A stretch of 64,000 nucleotides of DNA from Pseudolysobacter antarcticus (GCF_004168365.1 NZ_CP035704.1:3534001-3598000); one strand, 5' to 3'; counted from the stretch's first letter, positions 1 through 10,561 are shown. Notes: generated by a model not told the origin, from the letters alone. Numbers and translations: made by a program.

Positions 1-390
1 GTCGTTCGGACTCAAAACCTGCCAACGCGACAACGCCTGATTGGCGCGATCCCAATGTTTGCCGGCCAACGCCACCTGCGTCGCCTGCGCCGCCACGGCG
101 GGATCGTTGCTGATCAGCGCTGCGTCGAGATAACCGCTGCCGGCGCTATCGACATCACCATGACTCAGCGCAAATTCCGCGCTCATGAGTTTGAGCAGAA
201 CGTCTTGGTCGGGCGATTGCGCAGGCACTTGCAGATGCGTCAGCGGCTCATTGATATTCGACGTATGCGTCGATGTCGCGGGCAACGTGGCGCAGGCGCT
301 GAGCATCGTCGCCACAACAATGCCTGCACCAAACAGGCGCAGCGCCGATGCAGCAAATAGCGAGCTGGAAATCCAAACCAAATTTTTCAT
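1..390 (-). CDS. TPR-type outer-membrane lipoprotein, N-terminal part (runs off the window)
   Basis: The leftward frame is open from the ATG at 388-390 to base 1, giving 130 codons of an incomplete protein. The N-terminus is a lipoprotein signal peptide: MKN, a hydrophobic stretch, then a lipobox reading LSAC with the lipidated Cys near residue 35. The mature part begins with a Thr/Ser-rich linker and continues into an Ala-rich helical segment (LLKLMSAEFALSHGDVDSA, then DPAVAAQATQVAL) that looks like the first TPR-like helix pairs. In Xanthomonadales a TPR lipoprotein commonly lies divergent from hemA, as here; it is usually described only as a tetratricopeptide protein. The C-terminal two thirds lie outside the window, so repeat number cannot be judged. 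Codon periodicity and the signal peptide make the gene convincing; the exact function is unknown. Confidence 0.8.
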   Translation of the reverse strand, partial: MKNLVWISSSLFAASALRLFGAGIVVATMLSACATLPATSTHTSNINEPLTHLQVPAQSPDQDVLLKLMSAEFALSHGDVDSAGSGYLDAALISNDPAVAAQATQVALAGKHWDRANQALSRWQVLSPND

Positions 391-454
391 CTTCGGAAAA
401 TCTCTTGACTACTGACTCGATGACATTCGCTACGCAAACAGGCTGACAGCACGC

Positions 455-763
455 CTAAAAACCACCTCGCGCATGAAGCGGAGTGCCGAGATAAATGACG
501 AAACAAGCTGCGGCGAAGGCGACGATATAGAGAAAAACGATACCGACGCATGCCAGATAGTTTTGTCGTGCCCGAAACCAGAAATAGAGGCGATGCAGCC
601 GTTCCCAAGCAGCCAGCATGCCCATACACGCTGGAATTGCCGCCAGTTTAGTTAGGCCGAATGCCAACATCACCAGCGCTACAACTGAAAAAAGCGCAAC
701 CGCCCAAAGAATCTTTTTTGCTTCGCCAGTCACATCCACATTCAAAGGTGCACGGGTGTTCAT
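455..763 (-). CDS. Small inner-membrane protein of unknown function
   Basis: This is a 102-residue protein starting at the ATG at 763. A TTG two codons upstream is possible, but AAGGA lies about 10 bases before the ATG. Three hydrophobic segments are visible: about residues 18-45 (ILWAVALFSVVALVMLAFG and following), 40-55, and 72-93 (ACVGIVFLYIVAFAAACFVIYL). A basic cytoplasmic loop rich in Trp/Arg/Tyr (WERLHRLYFWFRARQNY) separates them. No catalytic motif is recognisable. It is divergent from hemA and followed, in the same direction, by the TPR lipoprotein. It could be a small membrane protein of the DUF2628-like or yip-like kind, but I do not recognise a family. Confidence 0.55.
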   Translation of the reverse strand: MNTRAPLNVDVTGEAKKILWAVALFSVVALVMLAFGLTKLAAIPACMGMLAAWERLHRLYFWFRARQNYLACVGIVFLYIVAFAAACFVIYLGTPLHARGGF

Positions 764-974
764 TCGCAACTACATCCTTGGGTTGTTCTGTGCTTACAAA
801 CATCTACGCAGCGCTAAGCAAATAATCGTCTTACTTGATCTTGCTCGGTCGCGCCCGCAAAATTGCGCGCTTGAACACTTCTTCCTGCCATCATCGTGTG
901 CGCTTTTACCCTTGCGCCATCGACGTTTTTGACCGCTAGCTTAGCCGATTTCTGCCACTGCGGCCTCACCATTT

Positions 975-2258
975 ATGGCTTTGATTGCCCTCGGACTCAA
1001 CCACCTCACCGCGCCGCTGGATCTGCGCGAGCAGGTGGCGTTCGCGCCAGAAAACACCGCCGATGCATTGTCCGACCTGGTACGTCAGCCCGGCGTGAGC
1101 GAAGCGCTGATCCTCTCCACCTGCAATCGCACCGAGTTATATTGCACGGTCGACAGCGGGGCGGAGACCATTCCGCAGCGCTGGTTGCTCTCGCATCACG
1201 GCTTAGGCACGCGCAAGCTCGATGAGTTCCTTTACCGCCACGACGAAAACGCTGCGGTCCGGCATATTTTTCGTGTCGCCACCGGACTGGATTCGATGGT
1301 GCTGGGCGAGCCGCAAATCCTCGGCCAGGTCAAGGATGCGTACCAGTTGGCGCGTACCGCGCACAGCCTCGGCACGCCGATGGAACGCCTGCTGCAACAA
1401 ACTTTTGCCGTGGCCAAGCGCGTGCGCAGCGATACCCGCATCGGCGCGAATACGGTGTCGGTCGCCTACACCGCGGTGCGGCTGGCCGAGCGCGTTTTCA
1501 CCGATCTCAAGCAGGCGTGCGTATTGTTGATCGGCGCTGGCGAAACCATCGAACTGGCGGCGCGACATCTGTTTGACGCGCCGGCGCGTCGGCTGATCGT
1601 CGCCAATCGTACGCTCGAACATGCGCAGGCGCTGGCAAGCCGATTCTCCGGTTACGCGATCGCGCTGGACGATCTGCCGCAACATCTGGCCGAAGCCGAT
1701 ATCGTGATTTCATCCACAGCGAGTCGCGAGCCGATACTCACGCGCAAGATGGTGGCCGATGCGATCCGCGCGCGTCGGCACAAGCCGATGTTTCTGGTCG
1801 ACATCGCCGTGCCGCGCGATATCGAGGCCGATGTCGCCAAACTCGATGATGTTTTTCTCTACACCATCGACGATCTGCGCGACGTCATCAACGAAAACAT
1901 GCAAGGCCGCCAGCAAGCTGCGCGCGAGGCCGAAACCATCATCGACCTGCAAGTCGAGCGTTATCTGGCATGGCGTCGCACGCTTGATGTTCGCAATCCG
2001 ATTCTGCAGTTGCGCGCCGGTGCCGAAGCACAACGCGATGAAGTCTTGAGCAAGGCACGCCAGTTGCTGAATGCTGGACGCACGCCCGAGCAGGCGTTGG
2101 AATTTCTCGCCAACACACTCACTAACAAACTGCTGCACACGCCGAGCGCCAACCTGCGTGACGCGGCGTTGCGTGGCGATCACGATCTGCTGCTGGCCGC
2201 CGAACGCCTGTACGATGCCAGCGCCAGCACGCACGACATTCCGGACAAGGACGCATGA
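975..2258 (+). CDS. hemA: Glutamyl-tRNA reductase
   Basis: HemA catalyses NADPH-dependent reduction of glutamyl-tRNA(Glu) to glutamate-1-semialdehyde, the first committed step of C5-pathway tetrapyrrole synthesis. The 427-residue length is normal. The catalytic Cys50 lies in STCNRTE, preceded by the N-terminal GLNH motif. The Rossmann NADPH site is at residues 185-190 (LIGAGE), and the conserved substrate/dimer segment [17 protein letters not shown] is at residues 104-120. The C-terminal helical dimerisation domain is complete. The stop codon overlaps the start of prfA (ATGA at 2255-2258), so the two are translationally coupled, the common hemA-prfA arrangement. prmC, which often follows, is absent here and is found near 36.1 kb. 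Confidence 0.97.
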   Translation: MALIALGLNHLTAPLDLREQVAFAPENTADALSDLVRQPGVSEALILSTCNRTELYCTVDSGAETIPQRWLLSHHGLGTRKLDEFLYRHDENAAVRHIFRVATGLDSMVLGEPQILGQVKDAYQLARTAHSLGTPMERLLQQTFAVAKRVRSDTRIGANTVSVAYTAVRLAERVFTDLKQACVLLIGAGETIELAARHLFDAPARRLIVANRTLEHAQALASRFSGYAIALDDLPQHLAEADIVISSTASREPILTRKMVADAIRARRHKPMFLVDIAVPRDIEADVAKLDDVFLYTIDDLRDVINENMQGRQQAAREAETIIDLQVERYLAWRRTLDVRNPILQLRAGAEAQRDEVLSKARQLLNAGRTPEQALEFLANTLTNKLLHTPSANLRDAALRGDHDLLLAAERLYDASASTHDIPDKDA

Positions 2259-3334
2259 CTCCATCGATTCGCCGCAAGCTCGAGCAACTCTCCGAGCGCC
2301 ATCAGGAAGTCGCGATGCTGCTCGCGCAACCGGATGCGCTGAGCGATCAAAATCGCTTTCGTACGCTGTCGAAAGAATACGCACAGCTCGAACCGGTTTC
2401 CGCCGCGCTCGCCAATTACAACACGTTGAGCCAATCGCTCGATGCGGCGCAGCTCATGCTGAAAGATCCCGAGATGCGTGATCTCGCGGTCGAGGAAATC
2501 GCCGAGCTGGAAACCACGCGCACGCAACTCGATCGCGATTTGAATCTGCTGCTGCTGCCGAAAGATCCGCGCGACGATGCGAATATTTTTCTCGAAGTAC
2601 GCGCCGGTACCGGCGGTGACGAAGCCGCGATTTTTGCCGGCGACCTGTTTCGCATGTATGCGCGTTACGCCGAACGCCGCCGCTGGACTTTGGAAATTCT
2701 GAGCCAGAGCGATGGCGAACACGGCGGCTACAAGGAAATCATTGCACGCGTGGAAGGCCGCGGTGCGTTCTCGCAACTGAAGTTCGAATCCGGTACGCAT
2801 CGTGTGCAACGCGTGCCTGAAACCGAAGCGCAAGGTCGCATCCATACGTCTGCGGCGACGGTCGCAATCCTACCCGAGCTCGATGAAATCGACGAGATCG
2901 AAATCAATCCAGCCGATCTCAAAACCGATACGTTTCGCGCCAGTGGCGCGGGTGGCCAGCACGTCAACAAGACCGACTCGGCGATCCGCATCACGCATAT
3001 CCCGACTGGCACTGTGGTCGAGTGCCAGGACGAGCGCAGCCAGCACAAGAATCGTGCGCGCGCGATGTCGTTGCTGAAAGCGCGATTGCTCGACGAACAA
3101 CGCGGCAAGCAGAATGCAGAGCAAGCCGAATCGCGCCGATTGCAGGTCGGCTCGGGTGATCGTAGCCAGCGCATCCGCACCTACAATTTTCCGCAAGGCC
3201 GCGTCACCGATCACCGCATCAATCTGACGTTGTATCGCCTGCCGGAAATCATCCAGGGCGATCTCGATGCGGTAATCGAACCGCTGACGCAGGAGTTCCA
3301 GGCCGATCAGCTCAAGGCGCTGACGCTGGATTGA
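2255..3334 (+). CDS. prfA: Peptide chain release factor 1 (RF1)
   Basis: RF1 recognises UAA and UAG and triggers peptidyl-tRNA hydrolysis. The 359-residue protein is of standard length. The tripeptide anticodon loop reads PET at residues 188-190 ([14 protein letters not shown]) and the peptidyl-transferase motif GGQ is at 233-235 ([13 protein letters not shown]). The Gln of GGQ is the methylation target of PrmC, which is encoded about 33 kb away in this window. The start ATG overlaps the hemA stop by four bases. The gene is complete, followed by a short gap carrying a REP-like palindrome. Confidence 0.97.
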   Translation: MTPSIRRKLEQLSERHQEVAMLLAQPDALSDQNRFRTLSKEYAQLEPVSAALANYNTLSQSLDAAQLMLKDPEMRDLAVEEIAELETTRTQLDRDLNLLLLPKDPRDDANIFLEVRAGTGGDEAAIFAGDLFRMYARYAERRRWTLEILSQSDGEHGGYKEIIARVEGRGAFSQLKFESGTHRVQRVPETEAQGRIHTSAATVAILPELDEIDEIEINPADLKTDTFRASGAGGQHVNKTDSAIRITHIPTGTVVECQDERSQHKNRARAMSLLKARLLDEQRGKQNAEQAESRRLQVGSGDRSQRIRTYNFPQGRVTDHRINLTLYRLPEIIQGDLDAVIEPLTQEFQADQLKALTLD

Positions 3335-3362
3335 AAAGTCAGGAGCCCGGCGCCTCAACAAA

Positions 3363-3389
3363 TGGATCCCAGTCTGCGCTGGGATGACG
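3363..3389. repeat. REP-like palindromic repeat, copy 1
   Basis: The sequence TGGATCCCAGTCTGCGCTGGG followed by ATGACG contains an inverted repeat with arms CCCAG and CTGGG. It matches the units near 10.59 kb and 29.41-29.49 kb, apart from a few substitutions, and lies in the prfA-EamA gap. Confidence 0.75.
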
Positions 3390-3433
3390 AGCACAAAACT
3401 ACTTGACCAACGCATCAAACTCGGAACGATGCT

Positions 3434-4348
3434 GTGCCCTTCGAATCACACGACGATCCCCCGCTGAAAACAGCACCGACACCATCCCCACGCTGGCGTG
3501 TATTCGCACTAACCATCGCTGCACTGATCGGTTTTGCCGCCAACTCGCTTTTATGCCGACTGGCATTGCGTGATGCATCGATTGATGCGCTGTCGTTCAC
3601 CGCGATCCGCATCGTTTCCGGCGCGCTATTCCTGATCGCGCTGATGCTGTTTCAGCGCAAGCGCATTGCCGGCAACTGGATTTCCGCACTCGCGCTCGCC
3701 ACGTATGCCGTCGCCTTCTCGCTCGCTTACGCGGCGCTTTCGGCGGGTACCGGCGCGGTGATTTTGTTCGGCTGCGTGCAGTTCACGATGATCGCCGTCG
3801 GCCTCGCGCGCAACGAGCGCCCGGCCCCGCTAGCATGGCTCGGCTTGGGCATCGGTCTGGTCGCGTTGATTGCGCTAGTCGCACCGGGAATCAGTGCACC
3901 GCCCTTGTTCAGCGCGCTATTGATGGCGCTCGCCGGCGCATCGTGGGCAATTTATTCACTGCGCGGTCGCGGCGCCGGCGATGCGATCGCCAACACTGCC
4001 GGAAATTTCCTGCGCGCGAGCCCGCTGGTGATCGCAATGCTGGTGTTTCAAACCGGCGCCCACCTGAGCTCACCCGGCGTGATTTACGCGTTGTTATCCG
4101 GTGTGGTCGCGTCCGGCATCGGCTACGTATTGTGGTACACCGCCCTGCCCGGCTTGAGCGCGTTCCGCGCCGCCACCGTACAACTCGCCGTGCCGGTGGT
4201 CGCCGCGCTCGGCGGTATTTTGTTGCTGGATGAATCGCTCACGCTGCGGTTGTTATTGGCCGGCAGCGCGATCCTCGGCGGAATTATTCTGGCGACTTTG
4301 GTGAAGTCGCGCAGCGTGGCAACGTCGCACGCACCCTCGGGGAAATAA
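3434..4348 (+). CDS. EamA/DMT-family metabolite transporter
   Basis: This 304-residue inner-membrane protein has about ten hydrophobic helices in two similar halves, the pattern of the drug/metabolite transporter superfamily (EamA domains). The first half begins after a short Pro-rich N-terminus (residues 1-25), with helix 1 around ALTIAALIGFAANSLL; the second begins near GISAPPLFSALLMALAGASW. The conserved helix-4/9 style segment GVVASGIGYVLWYTAL is present and typical of EamA proteins. The substrate cannot be predicted. The start is a GTG at 3434, because the nearby ATG at 3429 is out of frame; no strong ribosome binding site is visible, so the start is somewhat uncertain. It stands alone downstream of prfA. 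Confidence 0.85.
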   Translation: MPFESHDDPPLKTAPTPSPRWRVFALTIAALIGFAANSLLCRLALRDASIDALSFTAIRIVSGALFLIALMLFQRKRIAGNWISALALATYAVAFSLAYAALSAGTGAVILFGCVQFTMIAVGLARNERPAPLAWLGLGIGLVALIALVAPGISAPPLFSALLMALAGASWAIYSLRGRGAGDAIANTAGNFLRASPLVIAMLVFQTGAHLSSPGVIYALLSGVVASGIGYVLWYTALPGLSAFRAATVQLAVPVVAALGGILLLDESLTLRLLLAGSAILGGIILATLVKSRSVATSHAPSGK

Positions 4349-4412
4349 TCGGCTCGTCAATCCAACACGTACATGCAAAGCATCGCCGGTCGAAACGCAG
4401 AATCGAAGATCT

Positions 4413-4437
4413 GGAAATTGCTATTTTGCAAATTTCC
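4413..4437. other. AT-rich hairpin downstream of the EamA gene
   Basis: GGAAATT at 4413-4419 pairs with AATTTCC at 4431-4437 around an 11-base loop. It lies in the gap between the EamA gene and the next rightward gene. It may be a weak terminator or an operator; there is no long T-run immediately after it. Confidence 0.3.
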
Positions 4438-4529
4438 CGCTTCAATTGATTTCAGTTTTTATCGCCGGGCACTTGGCTTGTATTTGCCGCATCGGTAACG
4501 GAAATCTTCCACCAAACCAAGGATGATCG

Positions 4530-5507
4530 ATGAAAAAACATTGGCGCATATTTCTACTTGTGAGCATCGCCGCCGCAATTGGGATGTATGTGGCGCTCGA
4601 TAGACACCACCTCAGCGTTGCGACCACCGCCACACCCGCGGCGCCTACTCCACCATCGGCCCTCCTTGCAAAAACGCCGACGTCGACAACAGCCCCAACG
4701 GCAATAGTCGCCCAGGCAAACACGCTTTCGCCAATGAAGGTCAGACAGAACAAGGCCAATGCCTACTCAGCGACGCGCGATTTGTCTGCCTATATCGACA
4801 AGCTGCAAACCGACGGCAGCAGCGAGGACGAAATACTGACCACCAAGGCAAGAGCCATGGAGGAATGCTTTCTCTTCGCGATACGCCCGAACTACGCCGC
4901 GGAAGCGATCGAATCTCGCGCCAGAATCACTCAGGAAAATTCGGCGCAGTTTCGCGAGTACATCGCCACGCTTTCGCAGCGCTGCAGCGCACTAATCCAA
5001 AAAGAACAAGTCAGCCTAAAAACCGTGAGGTCCAACTACGCCAAGGCCGCTAGCGAGGGCAATGCTGAGGCGATGGCATATCAACTGTCTCGTGCCGTTT
5101 TACTCGATGTCAGCAGCGATGATGCATCGTCTCCAGCCACGACGACGCCAAGCGTTGATCTGCGCCAGAAGATAATCGACATCGTGAATTCTGGTGATCC
5201 GTCCGCGATATTTTTACTCAGCGGTTTGTTCAACGAAAATTCACTTTTCCGCGGGAAAGCGGTCGGCAGCGCTGTCGCAGAAGCAGCGTGGCAATTGGCG
5301 GCCTGCGATCTGGGTTTGGACTGTTCGGAAAATAGCGTGCTGCTGCGCGGATATTGCATAAACGGTGGCGTGTATTGTGAATCCGGCGATTTGCGATGGC
5401 ACATTCGCGAACTCACACTAGCTCCCGTCATGTATCAAAGAGCTGTGGTCTTGGAGGCAGAAATTTACGCTGCCATCCAGTCGGGCAATGCCAGCAGCCT
5501 GTTTTGA
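4530..5507 (+). CDS. Membrane-anchored periplasmic protein of unknown function
   Basis: This 325-residue protein starts at an ATG preceded by AAGGA. Residues 4-22 (HWRIFLLVSIAAAIGMYVAL) form a signal anchor. A low-complexity Ala/Thr/Pro linker follows to about residue 65, suggesting a tethered periplasmic domain. The rest is helical, with several Cys residues toward the C-terminus (residues about 260-290 hold CDLGLDC, YCINGGVYC), which could form disulfides in the periplasm. It is alone between the EamA gene and the convergent formaldehyde dehydrogenase. I do not recognise a family. The C-terminal part resembles the uncharacterised Cys-containing exported proteins common in Xanthomonadales, but that is an impression only. 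Confidence 0.7.
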   Translation: MKKHWRIFLLVSIAAAIGMYVALDRHHLSVATTATPAAPTPPSALLAKTPTSTTAPTAIVAQANTLSPMKVRQNKANAYSATRDLSAYIDKLQTDGSSEDEILTTKARAMEECFLFAIRPNYAAEAIESRARITQENSAQFREYIATLSQRCSALIQKEQVSLKTVRSNYAKAASEGNAEAMAYQLSRAVLLDVSSDDASSPATTTPSVDLRQKIIDIVNSGDPSAIFLLSGLFNENSLFRGKAVGSAVAEAAWQLAACDLGLDCSENSVLLRGYCINGGVYCESGDLRWHIRELTLAPVMYQRAVVLEAEIYAAIQSGNASSLF

Positions 5508-5510
5508 TTT

Positions 5511-5538
5511 TCCTGCCGCGCGCAGCCACACGGCAGGA
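5511..5538. terminator. Candidate bidirectional terminator between convergent genes
   Basis: TCCTGCCG at 5511-5518 pairs perfectly with CGGCAGGA at 5531-5538 around a 12-base loop, with T-rich and A-rich flanks (GATTT before, TTCAAATC after). It sits in the 46-base gap between two convergent genes. Confidence 0.55.
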
Positions 5539-5553
5539 TTCAAATCACACACA

Positions 5554-6702
<1,149 letters not shown>

Positions 6703-6856
6703 CTAGTTGAGATTATCGAATAGCGCAGTGTACTTTTTTCGCGCGAAATTTGGGCATGCTTGTCGATTTGTCGCGCGTGAGATAATTCCGCACAAAATGC
6801 TTGCCCGGCGTGTGAGCCTCCGATTCATTGGGCTTGTGCCACGATACGCAACGAAA

Positions 6857-6900
6857 CCGCAACCCACACCGCAACCCACACCGCAACCCACACCGCAACC
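6857..6900 (+). repeat. 12-bp tandem repeat, 3.7 copies, upstream of the SPINDLY-type gene
   Basis: The unit CCGCAACCCACA occurs three times in a row without mismatch (6857-6892) and is followed by a fourth partial copy (CCGCAACC). The array ends 12 bases before the GTG start at 6913, so it lies in the likely 5' leader. Confidence 0.9.
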
Positions 6901-6912
6901 AAGAATGAGACC

Positions 6913-9021
6913 GTGAACCACGATCCGAATCTGGCCATCGACGAACTCGCCGAGCTGCTCGCGAAGTCCAATCCGGCTGTCGCGCGGCAACGCGCGCATG
7001 CACTGTTGGTATTGCATCCGAAGGTGGCGGAGTTGTGGCGCTTGAGTGCGATCGCGGCGCTGCAACTCGGTGACTACGATGCTGCCGATGCGATGCTGGA
7101 AAACGCGCTCGAACTCGCACCGAACCTGATCGAGGCCTGGTGCAATCGCGCCAGCTTGCAGGCGATGCGTGGTGATATCGCCGCCGCTGAATCGACATTG
7201 CAACATGCATTGATACTCGCGCCGGGACACGTCGCTGCGCTGAACAATCGTGGCCGCTTGCGCCATGCGCGCAGCGATTATGCCGGCGCCGCGCAGGATT
7301 TTTCTGCCGCGCTGCGCAGCCAACCTGACTACGCGAACGGCTGGTTGAATCTCGCCGCCGCGCAGCAGGCATTGCAGGATTTCAGCGCCGCGGAAAACAG
7401 CGCACGCCGCGCGTTGGTACTCGCGCCCAACTGGCCGGATGCGTGGTTCGTGCTCGGCACCGCATTGGCGAAACAGCAGCGCGGCGGTGACGCGATCGCC
7501 GCGTATCGCACCACGCTCGCGCACGCGCCGCGACATGCCCAAGCGGCCTACAACCTCGCCCTCGAACTCGAAGAAAAAGGCGACTGGTTTGCCGCCGCGC
7601 GCGCCTGCGAGCATGCGCTCGATGCCGCTCCGGATGCTTATGCGGCGCTGGCCGAACTGGTGTTCTTGAAACGTCGTTTATGCGAATGGGATGGCTTGGA
7701 TGCGCTCAGCGCGCGCTTGCTCGAAGCGGTCGATCGCGGCGAAGAAGGCATCACGCCGTTCTCGTTTCTGGCAGAAGCCGCCACGCCAGCGCAGCAACTG
7801 AAATGTGCGCGACGTTTCGCCCAAACGCAACAGGAGGTAGCTGCACCGCTGGCAGCGCGATTGCGTTTTCCTGCTGCCCAAGGAAGCGCCCCCACGTCAG
7901 AGAAATTGCGTATCGGTTTTTTTTCTGCGGGCTTTGGTGAACATCCGACCGCACTGCTGATTTTCGAATTGATCGAACGATTGCGCAGCTCGTCGATTCA
8001 CACGATCGCCTTCGCAACCACATCCGACGAGGGCGGCAATTCGCGTCAACGCCTGATGGCGGGCTTCCACGAATTCCATGATCTCGGCGGATTCACGCTG
8101 GAACAAACAGCACGCGCAGTGGCTGCCGCCAAGTCGGATATCCTGATCGATCTGGATGGCTATTGCAGCGGCTCGATGCCCGCGTTGTTCGCGCTCAAGC
8201 TCGCGCCGATCCAGGTCAACTGGCTGGCGTATCCGGGCACGCTTGGCGCGGACTATTACGATTATCTGATCGCCGATCATTTTGTCGTGCCGGCCATACA
8301 ACGCGCGTTTTACAGTGAAGCCATCGCGCGATTGCCGCGCTGTTTCCAGCCGAACGACGGCACGCGTGTGATTGCCACGCCACTCGCGCGTCACGATTAC
8401 GGCCTGCCGGAATCCGGCATCGTCTTCGCCAGTTTCAACAATAGCTACAAGTTTACTTTGCGCACTTTTACACGCTGGATGAAAATCCTCGCTGGCGTGC
8501 CCGGCAGCGTGTTGTGGTTACTAGCCTCGCCACCCGGCACCAGCACCGATGCCAACCTGCGCCGCGCCGCGCAAGTCGCGGGCATCGATCCGCAGCGGCT
8601 GATGTTTGCGCCGAAGATCGCGCATGCGCAACACCTTGCGCGTTATATCCACACCGATCTTTTTCTCGACAGCAATCCGTATAACGCGCATACCACCGCG
8701 TCGGATGCGCTCTGGGCCGGCTGTCCGTTGCTGACTCAGCCCGGCAACACGTTCGCGTCGCGCGTGGCGGGCAGCCTCAATCATCATCTTGGTTTGCATG
8801 AACTCAATACCGATTCGGATCAGGCGTATGTCGATCTCGCGATTACGCTTGGCCGCGATCCGGCACGGCTGCGTGAACTGCGCGAACGGCTTGCCGCAGC
8901 GAAAAACGTGAGTGGTCTTTTTGATATGCAAAGTTACGCGCAGGATTTCGAGCGCCTGCTGATCGCGATGTTCGCGCGCCGCCAGCGCGGCGAAACAGCG
9001 ACCGATCTGGATCTGTTTTGA
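6913..9021 (+). CDS. TPR repeat / SPINDLY-family (GT41) O-GlcNAc transferase-like protein
   Basis: This is a 702-residue protein. Residues about 10-270 contain at least six TPR units (for example LWRLSAIAALQLGDYDAADA and AWCNRASLQAMRGDIAAAES). Residues about 330-690 form a GT41 catalytic domain of the bacterial SPINDLY/OGT type: RIGFFSAGFGEHPTALLIFE opens it, followed by LIDLDGYC, then WLAYPGTLGADYYDYLIADH and the C-terminal LFLDSNPYNAHTTASDALWAG. These match the conserved OGT UDP-sugar site segments, including the Gly-Thr-Leu-Gly loop. It likely transfers a sugar to protein Ser/Thr in the cytoplasm; the acceptor is unknown. GTG at 6913 is the only possible start, as no upstream start exists in this frame. 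A 12-bp tandem array precedes it. Confidence 0.9.
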   Translation: MNHDPNLAIDELAELLAKSNPAVARQRAHALLVLHPKVAELWRLSAIAALQLGDYDAADAMLENALELAPNLIEAWCNRASLQAMRGDIAAAESTLQHALILAPGHVAALNNRGRLRHARSDYAGAAQDFSAALRSQPDYANGWLNLAAAQQALQDFSAAENSARRALVLAPNWPDAWFVLGTALAKQQRGGDAIAAYRTTLAHAPRHAQAAYNLALELEEKGDWFAAARACEHALDAAPDAYAALAELVFLKRRLCEWDGLDALSARLLEAVDRGEEGITPFSFLAEAATPAQQLKCARRFAQTQQEVAAPLAARLRFPAAQGSAPTSEKLRIGFFSAGFGEHPTALLIFELIERLRSSSIHTIAFATTSDEGGNSRQRLMAGFHEFHDLGGFTLEQTARAVAAAKSDILIDLDGYCSGSMPALFALKLAPIQVNWLAYPGTLGADYYDYLIADHFVVPAIQRAFYSEAIARLPRCFQPNDGTRVIATPLARHDYGLPESGIVFASFNNSYKFTLRTFTRWMKILAGVPGSVLWLLASPPGTSTDANLRRAAQVAGIDPQRLMFAPKIAHAQHLARYIHTDLFLDSNPYNAHTTASDALWAGCPLLTQPGNTFASRVAGSLNHHLGLHELNTDSDQAYVDLAITLGRDPARLRELRERLAAAKNVSGLFDMQSYAQDFERLLIAMFARRQRGETATDLDLF

Positions 9022-9088
9022 TTGAAGGCCGCGCGCCGAAAATCGCGCAGCCTTTGCTCCGAAACTCAGCTTGCGTTAGCCTCTGGCG

Positions 9089-9610
9089 ATGACTGCCATC
9101 AGCGATTTCAAACCCCTCACGCTTTGCGTGCTCACGGTATCGGATACGCGCACCGCCGCGAACGATACTTCCGGCGATTATCTGTGCGAAGCCATCTCCG
9201 GCGCCGGACATACGCTGTCGCAACGCGCGATCCTGCCCGACAATCGTTACCGCATCCGCGCGCTGGTCGCGAACTGGATCGCCGAGGAGTCGATCGACGG
9301 CGTGATCGTGACCGGCGGCACCGGCTTCACCGGACGCGATTCCACGCCCGAAGCGATCACGCCGCTGCTCGATAAACCGATGCCGGGTTTCGGCGAAATG
9401 TTTCGCCTGTTGAGCTTCGATGAAATCGGCACCTCGACGATGCAATCGCGCGCGTTTGCCGGGCTGTCGAATAATACCTTCGTGTTCTGTTTGCCGGGTT
9501 CGACCTCGGCGTGCCGCACCGCCTGGGAGAAGCTGATTCAGGCGCAACTCGATGCGCGCACGCGGCCTTGCAATCTGGTTGCGCTCATACCGCGGCTGCG
9601 CGAGATTTGA
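9089..9610 (+). CDS. moaB: Molybdenum cofactor biosynthesis protein B
   Basis: This 173-residue MoaB/MogA-type protein belongs to the family that adenylylates molybdopterin before metal insertion, although the role of MoaB itself varies between species. It shows the VSDTRT segment at residues 16-22, the central VTGGTGFTGRDSTPEA substrate-binding loop (about residues 72-87), and the Cys-containing FCLPGSTSACR segment near residue 136. The length is standard. No other moa or moe gene lies in the window. It is 67 bases downstream of the SPINDLY-type gene in the same direction, but a functional link is not evident. Confidence 0.93.
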   Translation: MTAISDFKPLTLCVLTVSDTRTAANDTSGDYLCEAISGAGHTLSQRAILPDNRYRIRALVANWIAEESIDGVIVTGGTGFTGRDSTPEAITPLLDKPMPGFGEMFRLLSFDEIGTSTMQSRAFAGLSNNTFVFCLPGSTSACRTAWEKLIQAQLDARTRPCNLVALIPRLREI

Positions 9611-9784
9611 TCGAAGCGGCCCAAAAAACTACTGCGCTCGGTATTTTGCGCGCGGGCGGTGCTCGGAATCCTCATGTACAGAAAGTACACTCCGGTTCCT
9701 CCGCTCCGTCCTCACACAAACTTCCTTCGCTTGCCACGTTTTTGAGGCCACTTCAACGCACGACCGACAAACGGAGTCACCGCC
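9611..9784. other. Intergenic gap with a short GTAC hairpin
   Basis: The 174-base gap between moaB and ppk2 holds TGTAC-AGAAA-GTACA near 9674-9688, a five-base inverted repeat followed by a CT-rich stretch (CTCCGGTTCCTCCGCTCCG). I see no gene. The ribosome binding site for ppk2 (CGGAG) is at its right end. Confidence 0.4.
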
Positions 9785-10561
9785 ATGCACCGCATGAAAA
9801 ATAAGAAATACGAGCATCATCTCGAAGCACTGCAAATCGAGCTGGTCGAATTGCAACGCTGGCTGATTCATACCGGCAAGCGCGCGGTGGTGCTGTTCGA
9901 AGGCCGCGATGCTGCTGGCAAAGGCGGCACGATCAAGGCGCTTAGCGAGCCGCTGAATACGCGTTACACGCACATCGTCGCACTATCCAAACCCGACGAA
10001 CGCGAACGCACGCAATGGTTTTATCAGCGCTATATCGAGCATTTACCGGCCGCCGGTGAACTCGTTCTGTTTGATCGCAGTTGGTACAATCGCGCCGGGG
10101 TCGATCATGTGATGGGTTTTTGCACGGAGCCAGAATATCAGCGCTTTCTGGTCGAATGCCCAGTGTTCGAGCAAGGCCTGATCAACGACGGCATCCTGCT
10201 GTTCAAATACTGGCTGGCGGTCGATCAGGTCGAGCAAGAAGAACGTTTTGCCGAACGCGCGCACGACCCGCTGAAGCGCTGGAAAATCTCACCGGTGGAC
10301 ATCGCCGCGCGCAACAAATATCACGCGTATAGCGAAGCGCGCGACGTGATGATCGAACACACCAGCACCGCCATGGCGCCGTGGCATGTAGTCGATTTCA
10401 ACGATCAGCGGCGTGGTCGACTGAACCTGATCCGGCATCTGCTCGATCAAATGCCCGATCGCAAGATTCCGGTCAAGCCGATGAAGCTCGCGAAACTCAA
10501 GGGCGATCCGGGCGTCGAGGAACTGGCCGACAAAGCACTGTGGGTGCCGGCAAAATTCTAG
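9785..10561 (+). CDS. ppk2: Polyphosphate kinase 2 (one-domain PPK2)
   Basis: PPK2 enzymes transfer phosphate between polyphosphate and nucleoside (di)phosphates. The 258-residue protein is a one-domain form. Walker A is GRDAAGKGG at residues 40-48, and the Walker B/lid segment is DRSWYNRAG at 97-105. The NDGILLFKYWLAVDQVEQ region and the KWKISPVD-like segment (RWKISPVDIAARNKYH, about 165-180) are also family features. Class (ADP- or AMP-using) cannot be set safely by eye; the sequence looks closest to class I. The start ATG is preceded by GGAG at about 7 bases; a second in-frame ATG three codons in is possible. It is likely a monocistronic gene. Confidence 0.92.
   Translation: MHRMKNKKYEHHLEALQIELVELQRWLIHTGKRAVVLFEGRDAAGKGGTIKALSEPLNTRYTHIVALSKPDERERTQWFYQRYIEHLPAAGELVLFDRSWYNRAGVDHVMGFCTEPEYQRFLVECPVFEQGLINDGILLFKYWLAVDQVEQEERFAERAHDPLKRWKISPVDIAARNKYHAYSEARDVMIEHTSTAMAPWHVVDFNDQRRGRLNLIRHLLDQMPDRKIPVKPMKLAKLKGDPGVEELADKALWVPAKF

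Noticed and set aside
6707-6916. Rightward open frame with PQPT repeats overlapping the SPINDLY-type start
   Set aside because: It begins at a TTG with no ribosome binding site, the first part is not protein-like, and the repeats come from the tandem array. Kept only as a possible leader peptide.
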